Positions 11,848 to 22,525 of a stretch of DNA of 64,000 nt are shown here, one piece after another. The notes beneath the pieces are model-generated. The model worked only from the letters and a program-made list of their open reading frames with translations, did not search any database and was not told the DNA's origin. The position numbers and the translations under genes are program-made. How positions within the stretch are numbered: position 1 is the first letter of the stretch; each line of letters opens with the position of its first letter. The stretch is from Phaeosaccion multiseriatum (taxonomy: Eukaryota > Ochrophyta, other classes): positions 5,952,001 to 6,016,000 of the forward strand of contig OZ218950.1 of the NCBI GenBank assembly GCA_965112735.1, given 5' to 3'.

Positions 11848-13179
11848 ATGAGTGATACCTGCGGAGCGCGGGCCTTGAGTACTGTGGCCAGCCTTTTCCC
11901 GACACTCAAAGCTCTGTGGGGATTGTGCAAGGAGATGGACAAGCTCACGTGCCGCACTCTGGTCCTTAGGGCCGACATGCCTCGTGATGTCAAGAGGCGC
12001 ATGCTTAGAATGCTGAAGGAGCAGCAGCAGAAAGAGGAGGAGAAGCACCATACTGCATCTTCGTCTTCTTGGTCGGGGACTAGGTCTGCAGCTGCTGCAG
12101 ATCAGGATGCGCTCGAAAGGCGGGGGAAGCGGGCAAAGGGAAGGGCACGGCGCCAGCTGCCCGAGAGCTCACAGCGCAGAGAGACTGGGCCGGGAAAGGA
12201 GAGGCGCTCATTTTGCGTGACCGCCGTGCGTCTCGGCGCCCAGAATGGACGCGGCCGTTCTGCCCCTAAAAAGGCTCTCGTTGTCAAAGTGTTGTCCATC
12301 TTGCCACGGTCCGCGAAGCGTGTGCTCTTCTCTGACGCTTTCAATCAGTCTGATGTGATCCTGCCGAGCTCGCTGGAGGAGGTGACATTCGGGAAGGAGT
12401 TTAACAGACCCATCGCTTTCCCTCCCTCGCTGAGGAAGCTTACTTTTGCTGAGAAGTCGCGGTTCAATCAGCCTGATGTGTTGTTGCCGAGCTCGCTAGA
12501 GGAGTTGACATTCGGGAGGGACTTTAACAGACCCGTCGCTCTCCCTCCCTCGCTGAGGAAGCTTACTTTTGCTGAGAACTCGCAGTTCAATCAGCCTGAT
12601 GTGATCCTGCCGAGCTCGCTGGAGGAGGTGACACTCGGGTGGCGTTTTCACAGACCCATTGCGTTTCCTCCCTCGCTGAGGAAGCTTACTTTTGCGAAGG
12701 GCTCGCTGTTCAATCAGCCTGATGTGATCCTGCCGAGCTCGCTGGAGGAGGTGGAATTCGGGAGGGACTTTAACAGACCCGTCGCTTTCCCTCCCTCGCT
12801 GAGGAAGCTCACTTTCTGCTTGGGTTCGGCGTTCAATCAGCCTGATGTGATCCTGCCGAGCTCGCTGGACGAGGTGACATTCGGGAGGGACTTTAACAGA
12901 CCCGTCGCTTTCCCTCCCTCGCTGAGGAGGCTTACCTTCGGCAGGTATTCGGCGTTCAATCAGCAGTTGATGCTTCCTTGTGGTGTGGAGGAGGTGGTGA
13001 TGGGGCTCGGCTTTGGGCAGCCCTTGCAGCTCCCTGCGTCTCTGCGGAGGCTGACACTGGGTTGGGGGTACACCTGTCCATTGACGGACCTGCCTGCTGG
13101 CCTCCAGTATCTCAAGGTTAGCAGGTATCTCCCGCTGCCCGCAGATCTGCCGGAGGGGCTCCGTGTAGAGTACTTTTGA
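11848..13179 (+). CDS. FNIP-repeat protein A (5 modules)
   Basis: Single-exon gene of 443 aa. The ATG (GAGAAGCATGAGTG) is the start conserved in all five family members. About 165 N-terminal residues comprise a helical start (ALSTVASLFPTLKALWGLCK, possibly F-box-like, low confidence), a Lys/Arg-rich stretch (RRGKRAKGRARR, NLS-like) and a low-complexity linker. Five 41-residue modules of the form FNQPDVILPSSLEEVTFG, two residues, FNRPIAFPPSLRKLTF, then about five variable residues follow. Each module is two FNIP-type beta repeats. A fixed cap of about 75 aa starts FNQQLMLPCGVEEVVMG and ends LPADLPEGLRVEY. FNIP repeats are LRR-like solenoids known from Dictyostelium and giant viruses, usually for protein binding. 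No partner can be inferred. It lies just downstream of the PX gene. This is the shortest member. Confidence 0.88.
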   Translation: MSDTCGARALSTVASLFPTLKALWGLCKEMDKLTCRTLVLRADMPRDVKRRMLRMLKEQQQKEEEKHHTASSSSWSGTRSAAAADQDALERRGKRAKGRARRQLPESSQRRETGPGKERRSFCVTAVRLGAQNGRGRSAPKKALVVKVLSILPRSAKRVLFSDAFNQSDVILPSSLEEVTFGKEFNRPIAFPPSLRKLTFAEKSRFNQPDVLLPSSLEELTFGRDFNRPVALPPSLRKLTFAENSQFNQPDVILPSSLEEVTLGWRFHRPIAFPPSLRKLTFAKGSLFNQPDVILPSSLEEVEFGRDFNRPVAFPPSLRKLTFCLGSAFNQPDVILPSSLDEVTFGRDFNRPVAFPPSLRRLTFGRYSAFNQQLMLPCGVEEVVMGLGFGQPLQLPASLRRLTLGWGYTCPLTDLPAGLQYLKVSRYLPLPADLPEGLRVEYF

Positions 13180-13675
13180 CACAGAAAGCTCTCCCGTTTT
13201 CCCGAGCCTTGCGAAGGAATCAGAAGCGGGGCAGAGTTGCGAAGGAATCAGACGCCCTCTGCAAGCCAGGAGGAGGAGAGGAGGCCCCATCCAGGTGTGT
13301 GCCAAGAGAGGCTGGTGTGCGGAGTGGCGGGGTCTGTGTAGGTGCAGTATAGGCAGGAGCTTGGGCTTGCACTCGCTCGCTGTGGGCGGTGGTGGTCAGC
13401 GGAGTCGGAGTCAGGCCTGCTATAAACCCCCTTCCTCTGAACTGACTCATTTCGCTGTTGCTATCCCTGCTTGCCTGCCGCTTAGGTGGGAAGAAAGCGA
13501 CCTGTCCGCCACCGGAGAAGAGGGCAGAAGGGGTCGAGACTCCGAAGAGGAGGAGCGGTAGGCGGAGGAAGTGTCGATCGCTTCGCGAGGAAGGAAGGGG
13601 TCAGGGAGGCAGGGAGGAAGGACAGAGAGGGAGGGAACGACAGTGGGGGGCGGTTCGGAGTCAGAGCAATGATGG

Positions 13676-13724
<49 letters not shown>

Positions 13725-13956
13725 ATGATGGCACGCCACTGAGATGGGAGGCAGGCACCGCTGAAGCCTAGGCACTGAGGAGAAGGAGGAGGAGGAGCAG
13801 AAGCGGTAGATGCAGCCCTCTACAGGTATGAGTCCCTGCTCTCTTTGTGTCTCTCTCTCGTCGCCGGCCCCTTTTGGCTCAGTTCGCTCACGGCAATCAC
13901 GCTCGTCATTGGAATGTCATGATTGGAAACACTCTTCCCTCCCCCCCTTATTTTTG
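13180..13956. other. 3' flank of FNIP gene A and junction to unit B
   Basis: Shared by all units. It holds a (GAT)n microsatellite at about 13669-13726, CT-rich blocks, and what look like splice signals (acceptor GCCGCTTAG before 13486, donor CTACAG/GTATGAG at 13825). No coding frame is conserved through it. Confidence 0.5.
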
Positions 13957-15488
13957 GAACGACTCGCCCTTCTAGTGGAGGAGACGGCGAAGGCCCTAAT
14001 CGACGTGTCAAGGCTTGGTGTGGAGCCGCCAGACAAGGTCAGCGGTGTAGGCACGCGGGGCTGAGGGCAGGCGGGCGGGCACGGCCGGGTAGAGGTGTAT
14101 GGGGAGGGGAGGGCAGGGCAGGGCAGGGTAGAGGTGTATGGGCAGGGCAAGACAGGGTGGAGGTGTATGGGCAGGGCAAGACAGGGCAGAGGTGTATGGG
14201 CAGGGCAGAGTAGAGGTGTATGGGCGGGGCAGGGTAGAGGTGTATGGGCAGGGTAGAGGTGTATGGGCAGGGCAGGGTAGAGGTGTATGGGCAGAGCAGG
14301 CAGGGCTGCAGGGACTGGGTGCAGGGATATGAGCGGGGTGGGGGCGCCGAGGGAGATTTTCGAGCCAGGCTTTTGTTCGATATCCTCTGCCCCACTCAAA
14401 CCCACCTACCCTTCTGCCCCACCCCAACCCACCCACCCGCCCACCCATTGACATACTTCACCCACCCACCCACCCCCCTTGCCTCAGATGGAGATCCTTG
14501 CCCAGCGGGAGAAGCTGCTGAGGCAGTGCGACGGCTTCAAGACGCACGCCGCCCACCTGGAGCAGTTCTTCAACCCACACATGCCCCCCAGTGACGGTGC
14601 GTGGCGGGTTGCTGTGCTTCTTTTCTCTGTTTGGCGCGTTGGTTCGGTGATTAGTTCATTGATTTGAGTTTCCAGCGTCTGTCCCTGCTGGATCGGCAGG
14701 AGGGGGTCGCCACCCCTCACGCCGTCTTTGGCATAGTTGGGAGGATGGGAGGGCAGCAGAGGGGAGAGCTCCGTCTCGGTTTGAGTTTCCGCTTTCTCGT
14801 CCTTGACAGCCCTCTCTTGAAGCTGGGGAGGGGGAGTGCTTCCTGAGGTTCGGTGAAGCGCGACGTGAGAAGGCGTAGAAGTGTTTTTCGTTTGTCGGTT
14901 CATGCCTTACTTCCCTGCTGCTATCCTGTATATTCTTCTAACAAATCCCCCCCTCCCCTCCCCTCCCCTCTTTGGGTGCTGGGTGAAAATGAACCCCTTT
15001 CCACAATTCCCTCCTCCCTCCAAACCCAAAAGACTGTGTGGGCAACGTAGACGGGCTGCTGGAGACCCTGTCCAGAGGGCCGGCCATCCCCCTGTCTGGA
15101 CAGGAGCAGTCCATGGAGCGGTGGGGCTTGGGCGTCATTGACCATCTGCGGGGAGCGGCAAGGATCGAGGAGGAGCAGGGCGGAGTAGGGATTGTATGTC
15201 ACATGCAGCAAATCCAGTGAGTGAGTGAGTGAGTGAGTGAGTGAGTGAGTGAGTGAGTGAGTGAGTGAGTGAGTGACCAGGGGGAGCGAGCGAACGAGCA
15301 AGCTACAAGCCTCGGTGCAGTTTTGATTGTGTTCTTCTTCATTAAAATTAAAATACATTTGATCTCTCATTTGCTTCCGGGGGCTCAGGCGTGAGAGTAA
15401 GGGAGCAGGAGGCGGGGGGGAGAAGAAGGGGGCCAACGCCAAGCAGCAACGCGCACTTGGCTCCCCAAGCGGGAAATCCAATCTTTGA
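13957..15488 (+). pseudogene. headless copy of PX-gene exons 4-7 (unit B)
   Basis: Copies of exons 4-7 at 13957-14037, 14488-14596, 15033-15216 and 15389-15488, nearly identical to the parent, but with no PX-domain exons upstream. The exon 4 acceptor is damaged: TTTTTGG replaces TTTTAGG. The tail frame is intact and ends SGKSNL with stop TGA, unlike the parent. No in-frame ATG precedes exon 4. Translation could start only at the ATG that opens the exon 5 copy. Most likely a duplication by-product carried along with the FNIP gene. Confidence 0.8.
14085..14305. repeat. intronic minisatellite, GTGTATGGGCAGGGCAG family
   Basis: Unit B counterpart of the array at 10195-10425, with a different copy number. 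Confidence 0.85.
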
Positions 15489-15618
15489 GGGTTGGTGCAC
15501 CGCGCTGGCTCACAGGTTTCTTGGGTGATGTCTAATAAGTCAATAAATACTCCTCCGGCTTGGTTCCTCTCCACTTTCTCTGCTTTATCATTTCGAGACT
15601 CATCATCCTTGGAGAAGC

Positions 15619-18060
15619 ATGAGTGATACCTGCGGAGCGCGGGCCTTGAGTACTGTGGCCAGCCTTTTCCCGACACACATGGCCCTGTGGGGAGTGTGCA
15701 AGGAGGTGGACAAGCTCACGTGCCGCACTCTGGTCCTTAGGGCCGACATGCCTGGTGATGTCAAGAGGCGCATGCTTAGCATGCTGGAGGAGCAGCAGCA
15801 GAAAGACGAGGAGAAGCACCATATTGCATCTTCATCTTCTTGGTCGGGGACTAGGCCTGCTGCTGCCGCAGATCAGGATGCGCTCGAAAGGGGGGGGAAG
15901 CGGGCAAAGGGAAGGGCACAGCGCGAGCTGCCCGAGAGCTCACAGCGCGATGAGACTGGGCCGGGAAAGGAGAGGCGCTCATTTTGCGTGACCGCCGTGC
16001 GTCTCGGCGCCCAGAATGGACGCGGCCCTCCTGCCCCTGAAGAGGCTCTCGTTGTCAAAGTGTTGTCCATGTTGCCACGGTCGGTGAAGGGTGTGCTCTT
16101 CTCTGAGGCTTTCAATCAGTCTGATGTGTTGTTGCCGAGCTCGCTGGAGGAGGTGACATTCGGGAAGCGTTTTAACAGACCCATTGCTTTCCCTCCCTCG
16201 CTGAGGAAGCTTACTTTTGCTGAGAACTCGCGGTTCAATCAGCCTGATGTGTTGTTGCCGAGCTCGCTGGAGGAGATGACATTCGGGAAGGACTTTAACA
16301 GACCCATCGCTTTTCCTCCCTCGCTGAGGAAGCTTACTTTTGCTGAGAACTCGCTGTTCAATCAGCCTGATGTGTTGCTGCCGAGCTCGCTAGAGGAGGT
16401 GACGTTCGGGAGGTACTTTGACAGACCCATCGCGTTCCCTCCCTCGCTGAGGAAGCTTACTTTCTCCAATCTCTCGCGGTTCCATCAGCCTGATGTGTTG
16501 TTGCCGAGCTCGCTGGAGGAGGTGTCATTCGGGGAGTACTTTAACAGACCCATCGCTTTCCCTCCCTCGCTGAGGAAGCTTACTTTTGATGTGTACTCGG
16601 AGTTCAATCAGCCTGATGTGTTGTTGCCTAGCTCGCTGGAGGAGATGACATTCGGGAAGGACTTTAACAGACCCATCGCTTTCCCTCCCTCGCTGAGGAA
16701 GCTTACTTTTGATGCGGCGTTCAATCAGCCTGATGTGATCCTGCCGAGCGCGCTGGAGGAGGTGACATTCGGGAGGCACTTTAAGAGACCCATCGCTTTC
16801 CCTCCCTCGTTGAGGAAGCTTACTTTTGCTGGGGATTATTCGCAGTTCAATCAGCCTGATGTGATCCTGCCGAGCTCGCTGGAGGAGGTGACTTTCGGGG
16901 AGCGCTTTAACAGACCCATCGCTTTCCCTCCCTCGCTGAGGAAGCTTACTTTCCACTGGAATTCGAAGTTCAACCAGCCTGATGTGATCCTGCCGAGCTC
17001 GCTGGAGGAGGTGACATTCGGGAAGGACTTTAACAGACCCATCGCTTTCCCTCCCTCGCTGAGGAAGCTTACTTTTGATTCACAATCGTGGTTCAATCAG
17101 CCTGATGTGATCCTGCCGAGCTCGCTGGAGGAGGTGACGTTCGGGGAGTACTTTAACGGACCCATTGCTTTCCCCCCCTCGCTGAGGAAGCTTATTTTCC
17201 ACTGGGGTTCGCCGTTCAATCAGCCTGATGTGTTGTTGCCGAGCTCGCTGGAGGAGGTGACATTCGGGAGTGACTTGAACAGAGCCATCGCTTTCCCTCC
17301 CTCGCTGAGGAAGCTTACTTTTGCTGGGGATTATTCGCAGTTCAATCAGCCTGATGTGATCCTGCCGAGCTCGCTGGAGGAGGTGTCTTTCGGGGAGCGC
17401 TTTAGCAGACCCATCGCTTTCCCTCCCTCGCTGAGGAAGCTTACTTTCCACTGGAATTCGAAGTTCAACCAGCCTGATGTGATCCTGCCGAGCTCGCTGG
17501 AGGAGGTGACATTCGGGAGGCACTTTAACAGACCCATCGCTTTCCCTCCCTCGCTGAGGAAGCTTACTTTTGCTGGGGATTATTCGCAGTTCAACCAGCC
17601 TGATGTGATCCTGCCGAGCTCGCTGGAGGAGGTGACTTTCGGGGAGCGCTTTAGCAGACCCATCGCTTTCCCTCCCTCGCTGAGGAAGCTTACTTTCCAC
17701 TGGAATTCGAAGTTCAACCAGCCTGATGTGATCCTGCCGAGCTCGCTGGAGGAGGTGACATTCGGGAAGTACTTTAACAGACCCATCGCTTTCCCTCCCT
17801 CGCTGAGGAAGCTTACTTTTGATGGGTACTCGGCGTTCAATCAGCAGTTGATTCTTCCTTGTGGTGTGGAGGAGGTGGTGATGGGGCCCGACTTTAATCA
17901 TCCCTTGCAGCTCCCTGCGTCTCTGCGGAGGCTGACGCTGGGATTTAGATACACCTGTCCATTGACGGACCTGCCTGCTGGCCTCCAGTATCTCAAGGTT
18001 GAGAGGCAGTGCCCGCTGCCCGCAGATCTGCCCGAGGGGCTCAGGGTGGAGTACTTGTGA
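15619..18060 (+). CDS. FNIP-repeat protein B (14 modules)
   Basis: Single-exon gene of 813 aa, the longest member. N-terminal region and C-terminal cap are nearly identical to gene A. It has fourteen 123-bp modules; one (module 5) is two codons shorter and three are one codon longer (linker AGDYSQ instead of five residues). Modules 6-7, 10-11 and 12-13 form a higher-order dimer (AGDYSQ module followed by HWNSK module) present three times, a sign of recent in-gene expansion in 246-bp steps. The framework (DVILPSSLEEVTFG, RPIAFPPSLRKLTF) is almost invariant. Changes concentrate at the two residues after TFG and in the linker after LTF. Expression and function are unknown. Confidence 0.88.
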   Translation: MSDTCGARALSTVASLFPTHMALWGVCKEVDKLTCRTLVLRADMPGDVKRRMLSMLEEQQQKDEEKHHIASSSSWSGTRPAAAADQDALERGGKRAKGRAQRELPESSQRDETGPGKERRSFCVTAVRLGAQNGRGPPAPEEALVVKVLSMLPRSVKGVLFSEAFNQSDVLLPSSLEEVTFGKRFNRPIAFPPSLRKLTFAENSRFNQPDVLLPSSLEEMTFGKDFNRPIAFPPSLRKLTFAENSLFNQPDVLLPSSLEEVTFGRYFDRPIAFPPSLRKLTFSNLSRFHQPDVLLPSSLEEVSFGEYFNRPIAFPPSLRKLTFDVYSEFNQPDVLLPSSLEEMTFGKDFNRPIAFPPSLRKLTFDAAFNQPDVILPSALEEVTFGRHFKRPIAFPPSLRKLTFAGDYSQFNQPDVILPSSLEEVTFGERFNRPIAFPPSLRKLTFHWNSKFNQPDVILPSSLEEVTFGKDFNRPIAFPPSLRKLTFDSQSWFNQPDVILPSSLEEVTFGEYFNGPIAFPPSLRKLIFHWGSPFNQPDVLLPSSLEEVTFGSDLNRAIAFPPSLRKLTFAGDYSQFNQPDVILPSSLEEVSFGERFSRPIAFPPSLRKLTFHWNSKFNQPDVILPSSLEEVTFGRHFNRPIAFPPSLRKLTFAGDYSQFNQPDVILPSSLEEVTFGERFSRPIAFPPSLRKLTFHWNSKFNQPDVILPSSLEEVTFGKYFNRPIAFPPSLRKLTFDGYSAFNQQLILPCGVEEVVMGPDFNHPLQLPASLRRLTLGFRYTCPLTDLPAGLQYLKVERQCPLPADLPEGLRVEYL

Positions 18061-18575
18061 CACAGAAGCTCTCCCGTTTTCCCGAGCCTTGCGAAGGAAT
18101 CAGAAGCGGGGCAGAGTTGCGAAGGAATCAGACGCCCTCTGCAAGCCAGGAGAAGGAGAGGAGGCCCCATCCAGGTGTGTGCCAAGAGAGGCTGGTGTGC
18201 GGAGTGGCGGGGTCTGTGTAGGTACAGTGTAGGCAGGAGCTTGGGCTTGCACTCACTCGCTGTGGGCGGTGGTGGTCAGCGGAGTCGGAGTCAGGCCTGC
18301 TGAATGCAACCCCCTTCCTCTGAACTGACTAATTTCGCTGTTGCTCTCCCTGCTTGCCTGCCGTTTAGGTGGGAGGAAAGCGGCCTGTCTACCACGGGAG
18401 AAGAGGGCAGAAGGGGTCGAGACTCCAAAGAGGAGGAGCGGTAGGTGGAGGAAGTGTCGACGCTTCGCCGGGAAGGAAGGGGGCAGGGAGGCAGGGAGGA
18501 AGGACAGAAGGAAGGAAGGAAGGAAGGAAGGAAGGAAGGAGGGAACGAGAGGGGCGGCGGTTCTGAGTCAGGGCA

Positions 18576-18626
<51 letters not shown>

Positions 18627-18848
18627 ATGGCACGCCACTGAGACGGGAGCAGGCGCCGCCGAAGCTTAGGCAATGAGGAGAAGGAGGAGCAGAAGCGGTA
18701 GATGCAGCCCGCTACAGGTATGAGTCCCTGCTCTCTTTGTGTCTCTCTCTCGTCGCCGGCCACTTTTGGCTCAGTTCGCTCACGGCAATCACGCTCGTCA
18801 TTGGAATGTCATGATTGGAAACGCTCTTCCCCCCCCCCCCTATTTTAG
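18061..18848. other. 3' flank of FNIP gene B and junction to unit C
   Basis: Counterpart of 13180-13956. It contains an expanded GGAA tract (about 18507-18540) and (GAT)n at 18576-18624. No gene seen. Confidence 0.55.
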
Positions 18849-20316
18849 GAACGACTCGCCCTTCTAGTGGAGGAGACGGCGAAGGCCCTAATCGACGTGT
18901 CAAGGCTTGGTGTGGAGCCGCCAGACAAGGTCAGCGGTGTAGACACGCGGGGCTGAGGGCAGGCGGGCGGTCGCGACAGGGTAGAGGTGTATGGGGAGGG
19001 CAGGGTAGAGGTGTATGGGCAGGGCAGGGTGGAGGTGTATGGGCAGAGCAGAGCAGAGCAGAGGTGTATGGGCAGGGAAGGGTAGAGGTGTATGGGCAGA
19101 GCAGGGCAGGGTGGAGGTGTAGGGATATGGGCGGGGTGGGGGCGCCGAGGGAGATTTTCGAGCCATTCTTTTGTTCGATATCCTCTGCCCCACTCAAACC
19201 CACCTACCCTTCTGCCCCACCCCAACCCACCCACCCGCCCACCCATTGACATACTTCACCCACCCACCCACCCACCCACCCACCCACCCCCCTTGCCTCA
19301 GATGGAGATCCTTGCCCAGCGGGAGAAGCTGCTGAGGCAGTGCGACGGTTTCAAGACGCACGCCGCCCACCTGGAGCAGTTCTTCAACCCACACATGCCC
19401 CCCAGTGACGGTGCGTGGCGGGTTGCTGTGCTTCGCTTCTCTGTTTAGCGCGTTGGTTCGGTGATTGGTTCATTGATTTGAGTTTCCAGCGTCTGTCCCT
19501 GCTTGATCGGCAGGAGGGGGTCGCCGCCCCTCACGCCGTCTTTGGCATAGTTGGGAGAATGGGAGGGCAGCAGAGGGGAGAGCCCCGTCTCGGTTTGAGT
19601 TTCCGCTTTCTCGTCCTTGACAGCCCTCTCTTGAAGCTGGGGAGGGGGAGTGCTTCCTGAGGTTCGGTGAAGCGCGACGCGAGAAGGCGTAGAAGTGTTT
19701 TTCGTTTGTCGGCTCATGCCTTACTTCCCTGCTGCTATCCTGTATATTCTTCTAACACATCCCCCCCTCCCCTCCCCTCCTCTCTTTGGGTGTTGCGTGA
19801 AAATGAACCCCTTTCCACAATTCCCTCCTCCCTCCAAACCCAAAAGACTGTGTGGGCAACGTAGACGGGCTGCTGGAGACCCTGTCCAGAGGGCCGGCCA
19901 TCCCCCTGTCTGGACAGGAGCAGTCCATGGAGCGGTGGGGCTTGGGCGTCATTGACCATCTGCGGGGAGCGGCAAGGATCGAGGAGGAGCAGGGCGGAGT
20001 AGGGATTGTATGTCACATGCAGCAAATCCAGTGAGTGAGTGAGTGAGTGAGTGAGTGAGTGAGTGAGTGAGTGAGTGAGTGAGTGACCAGGGGGAGCGAG
20101 CGAACGAGCAAGCTACAGGCCTCGGTGCAGGTTTGATTGTGTTCTTCTTCATTAAAATTAAAATACATTTGATCTCTCATTTGCTTCCGGGGGCTCAGGC
20201 GTGAGAGTAAGGGAGCAGGAGGCGGGGGCGAGAAGAAGGGGGCCAACGCCAAGCAGCAACGCGCACTTGCCCCCCCACGCGGGACATCCAATCTTTGGTT
20301 TTTTTCATTTAGGTGA
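18849..20316 (+). pseudogene. headless copy of PX-gene exons 4-7 (unit C)
   Basis: Exon copies at 18849-18929, 19302-19410, 19847-20030 and 20199 onward. The exon 4 acceptor is intact (TTTTAG). In the last exon the shared ending TSNL is followed by residues from an inserted LINE tail instead of TGA, moving the stop to 20314-20316. No PX exons and no start codon are seen upstream. Confidence 0.78.
18975..19115. repeat. intronic minisatellite, GTGTATGGGCAGGGCAG family
   Basis: Unit C counterpart, shorter than in units A and B. Confidence 0.85.
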
Positions 20317-20358
20317 TTACTTTTAGACAATCATAGATGGCCACTTAAAGGTGTATTG
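20297..20358 (+). mobile_element. very short LINE 3' tail in unit C
   Basis: ATTACTTTTAGACAATCATA and the following CACTTAAAGGTGTA match the 3' ends of the LINE copies at 8258-8614 and 49720-51354. It replaces part of the sequence found between PX-tail exon 7 and the FNIP gene in sibling units. Boundaries are approximate. Confidence 0.75.
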
Positions 20359-20452
20359 GTGTCTATTAAGTAAAAAAATACTCCTCCGGCTTGGTTCCTC
20401 TCCACTTTCTTTGCTTTATCATTACATCGAGACTCATCATCCTTGGAGAAGC

Positions 20453-22525
20453 ATGAGTGATACCTGCGGAGCGCGGGCCTTGAGTACTGTGGCCAGTCTT
20501 TTCCCGACACACAAGGCCCTGTGGGGAGTGTGCAAGGAGGTGGACAAGCTCACGTGCCGCACTCTGGTCCTTAGCGCCGACATGCCTGGTGATGTCAAGA
20601 GGCGCATGCTTAGCATGCTGGAGGAGCAGCAGCAGAAAGACGAGGAGAAGCACCATACTGCATCTTCATCTTCTTGGTCGGGGACTAGGCCTGCTGCTGC
20701 CGCAGATCAGGATGCGCTCGAAAGGGGGGGGAAGCGGGCAAAGGGAAGAGCACAGCGCCAGCTGCCCGAGAGCTCACAGCGCGATGAGACTGGGCCGGGG
20801 AATGAGAGGCGCTCATTTTGCGTGATCGCCGTGCGTCTCGGCGCCCAGAGTGGACGCGGCCCTCCTGCCCCTGAAGAGGCTCTCGTTGTCAACGTGTTGT
20901 CCATGTTGCCACGGTCGGTGAAGGGTGTGCTCTTCTCTGAGGCTTTCAATCAGTCTGATGTGTTATTGCCGAGCTCGCTGGAGGAGGTGACATTCGGGAG
21001 GGACTTTGACAGACCCATTGCTTTCCCTCCCTCGCTGAGGAAGCTTACTTTTGCCGAGGACTCGCTGTTCAATCAGCCTGATGTGTTGTTGCCGAGCTCG
21101 CTGGAGGAGGTGACATTCGGGAGGTACTTTGACAGATCCATCGCTTTTCCTCCCTTGCTGAGGAAGCTTACTTTCAGCTCGTTTTCGGCGTTCAATCAGC
21201 CTAGTGTGATCCTGCCGAGCTCGCTGGAGGAGGTGACATTCGGGAGGTACTTTAACAGACCCATCACTTTCCCTCCCTCGCTGAGGAAGCTCACTTTCCT
21301 CTCTACCTCACAGTTCAATCAGCCTGATGTGTTGTTGCCGAGCTCGCTGGAGGAGGTGAAATTCTGGTGTCATTTCAACAGACCCATCGCTTTCCCTCCC
21401 TCGCTGAGGAAGCTTATTTTCCACTGGGATTCGGCGTTCAATCAGCCTGATGTGTTGTTGCCGAGCTCGCTGGAGGAGGTGACATTCGGGAGGTTCTTTG
21501 ACAGACCCATCGCTTTCCCTCCCTCGCTGAGGAAGCTTACTTTCTTCTCTACCTCAGTGTTCAATCAGCCTGATGTGATCCTGCCGAGCTCGCTGGAGAA
21601 GGTGACATTCGGGAGGGACTTTGACAGACCGATCGCTTTCCCTCCCTCGCTGAGGAAGCTTACTTTCTACTTCAATTCGGCGTTCAATCAGCCTGATGTG
21701 ATCCTGCCGAGCGCGCTGGAGGAGGTGACATTCGGGAAGGACTTTAACAGACCCATCGCTTTCCCTCCATCTCTGAGGAAGCTTACTTTCTCCGATATCT
21801 CGCGGTTCAATCAGCCTGACGTGTTGTTGCCGAGCTCGCTGGAGGAGGTGACGTTCGGGCAGTACTTTAACAGACCCGTCGCTTTCCCTCCCTCGCTGAG
21901 GAAGCTTACTTTCAGCTTGTTTTCGGTGTTCAATCAGTCTGATGTGATCCTGCCGAGCTCGCTGGAGGAGGTGACATTCGGGAGGGCCTTTGACAGACCC
22001 ATCGCTTTCCCTCCCTCGCTGAGGAAGCTTAGTTTCTCCTATCCCTCGCAGTTCAATCAGCCTGATGTGATCCTGCCGAGCTCGCTGGAGGAGGTGACAT
22101 TCGGGAGGTACTTTAACAGACCCGTCGCTTTCCCTCCCTCGCTGAGGAAGCTCACTTTCTGCTTGGGTTCGGCGTTCAATCAGCCTGACGTGTTGTTGCC
22201 GAGCTCGCTGGAGGAGGTGACATTCGGGAGGGACTTTAACAGACCCGTCGCTTTCCCTCCCTCGCTGAGGAGGCTTACCTTCGGCAGGTATTCGGCGTTC
22301 AATCAGCAGTTGATTCTTCCTTGTGGTGTGGAGGAGGTGGTGATGGGGCCCGGCTTTGAGCAGCCCTTGCAGCTCCCTGCGTCTCTGCGGAGACTGACGC
22401 TGGGAAAGAGGTACACCTGTCCATTGACGGACCTACCTGCTGGCCTCCAGTATCTCAAGGTTGAGAGGCAGTGCCCGCTGCCCGCAGATCTGCCCGAGGG
22501 GCTCAGGGTGGAGTACTATTCTTGA
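20453..22525 (+). CDS. FNIP-repeat protein C (11 modules)
   Basis: Single exon, 690 aa, with the same N-terminal region, eleven 41-residue modules and C-terminal cap (ends LRVEYYS). Modules 4-10 share their variable residues with modules 4-10 of gene D, about 31 kb away, with one exception (FNQP to LNQP in D) plus a difference at the start of module 4. Modules 1-3 and 11 differ. This points to recent conversion or unequal exchange between unit C and unit D. The open frame extends upstream to about 20351, but the ATG conserved in the family is preferred. Confidence 0.88.
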   Translation: MSDTCGARALSTVASLFPTHKALWGVCKEVDKLTCRTLVLSADMPGDVKRRMLSMLEEQQQKDEEKHHTASSSSWSGTRPAAAADQDALERGGKRAKGRAQRQLPESSQRDETGPGNERRSFCVIAVRLGAQSGRGPPAPEEALVVNVLSMLPRSVKGVLFSEAFNQSDVLLPSSLEEVTFGRDFDRPIAFPPSLRKLTFAEDSLFNQPDVLLPSSLEEVTFGRYFDRSIAFPPLLRKLTFSSFSAFNQPSVILPSSLEEVTFGRYFNRPITFPPSLRKLTFLSTSQFNQPDVLLPSSLEEVKFWCHFNRPIAFPPSLRKLIFHWDSAFNQPDVLLPSSLEEVTFGRFFDRPIAFPPSLRKLTFFSTSVFNQPDVILPSSLEKVTFGRDFDRPIAFPPSLRKLTFYFNSAFNQPDVILPSALEEVTFGKDFNRPIAFPPSLRKLTFSDISRFNQPDVLLPSSLEEVTFGQYFNRPVAFPPSLRKLTFSLFSVFNQSDVILPSSLEEVTFGRAFDRPIAFPPSLRKLSFSYPSQFNQPDVILPSSLEEVTFGRYFNRPVAFPPSLRKLTFCLGSAFNQPDVLLPSSLEEVTFGRDFNRPVAFPPSLRRLTFGRYSAFNQQLILPCGVEEVVMGPGFEQPLQLPASLRRLTLGKRYTCPLTDLPAGLQYLKVERQCPLPADLPEGLRVEYYS

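Noticed and set aside
15873-18063. Long antisense ORFs across the FNIP genes (also at 12496-13305, 52585-53562, 56211-57683)
   Set aside because: They follow from the 123-bp in-frame repeat and GC-rich codons. Residues on this strand are repeated copies of one meaningless module, and the plus-strand frame has conserved ends and family motifs.
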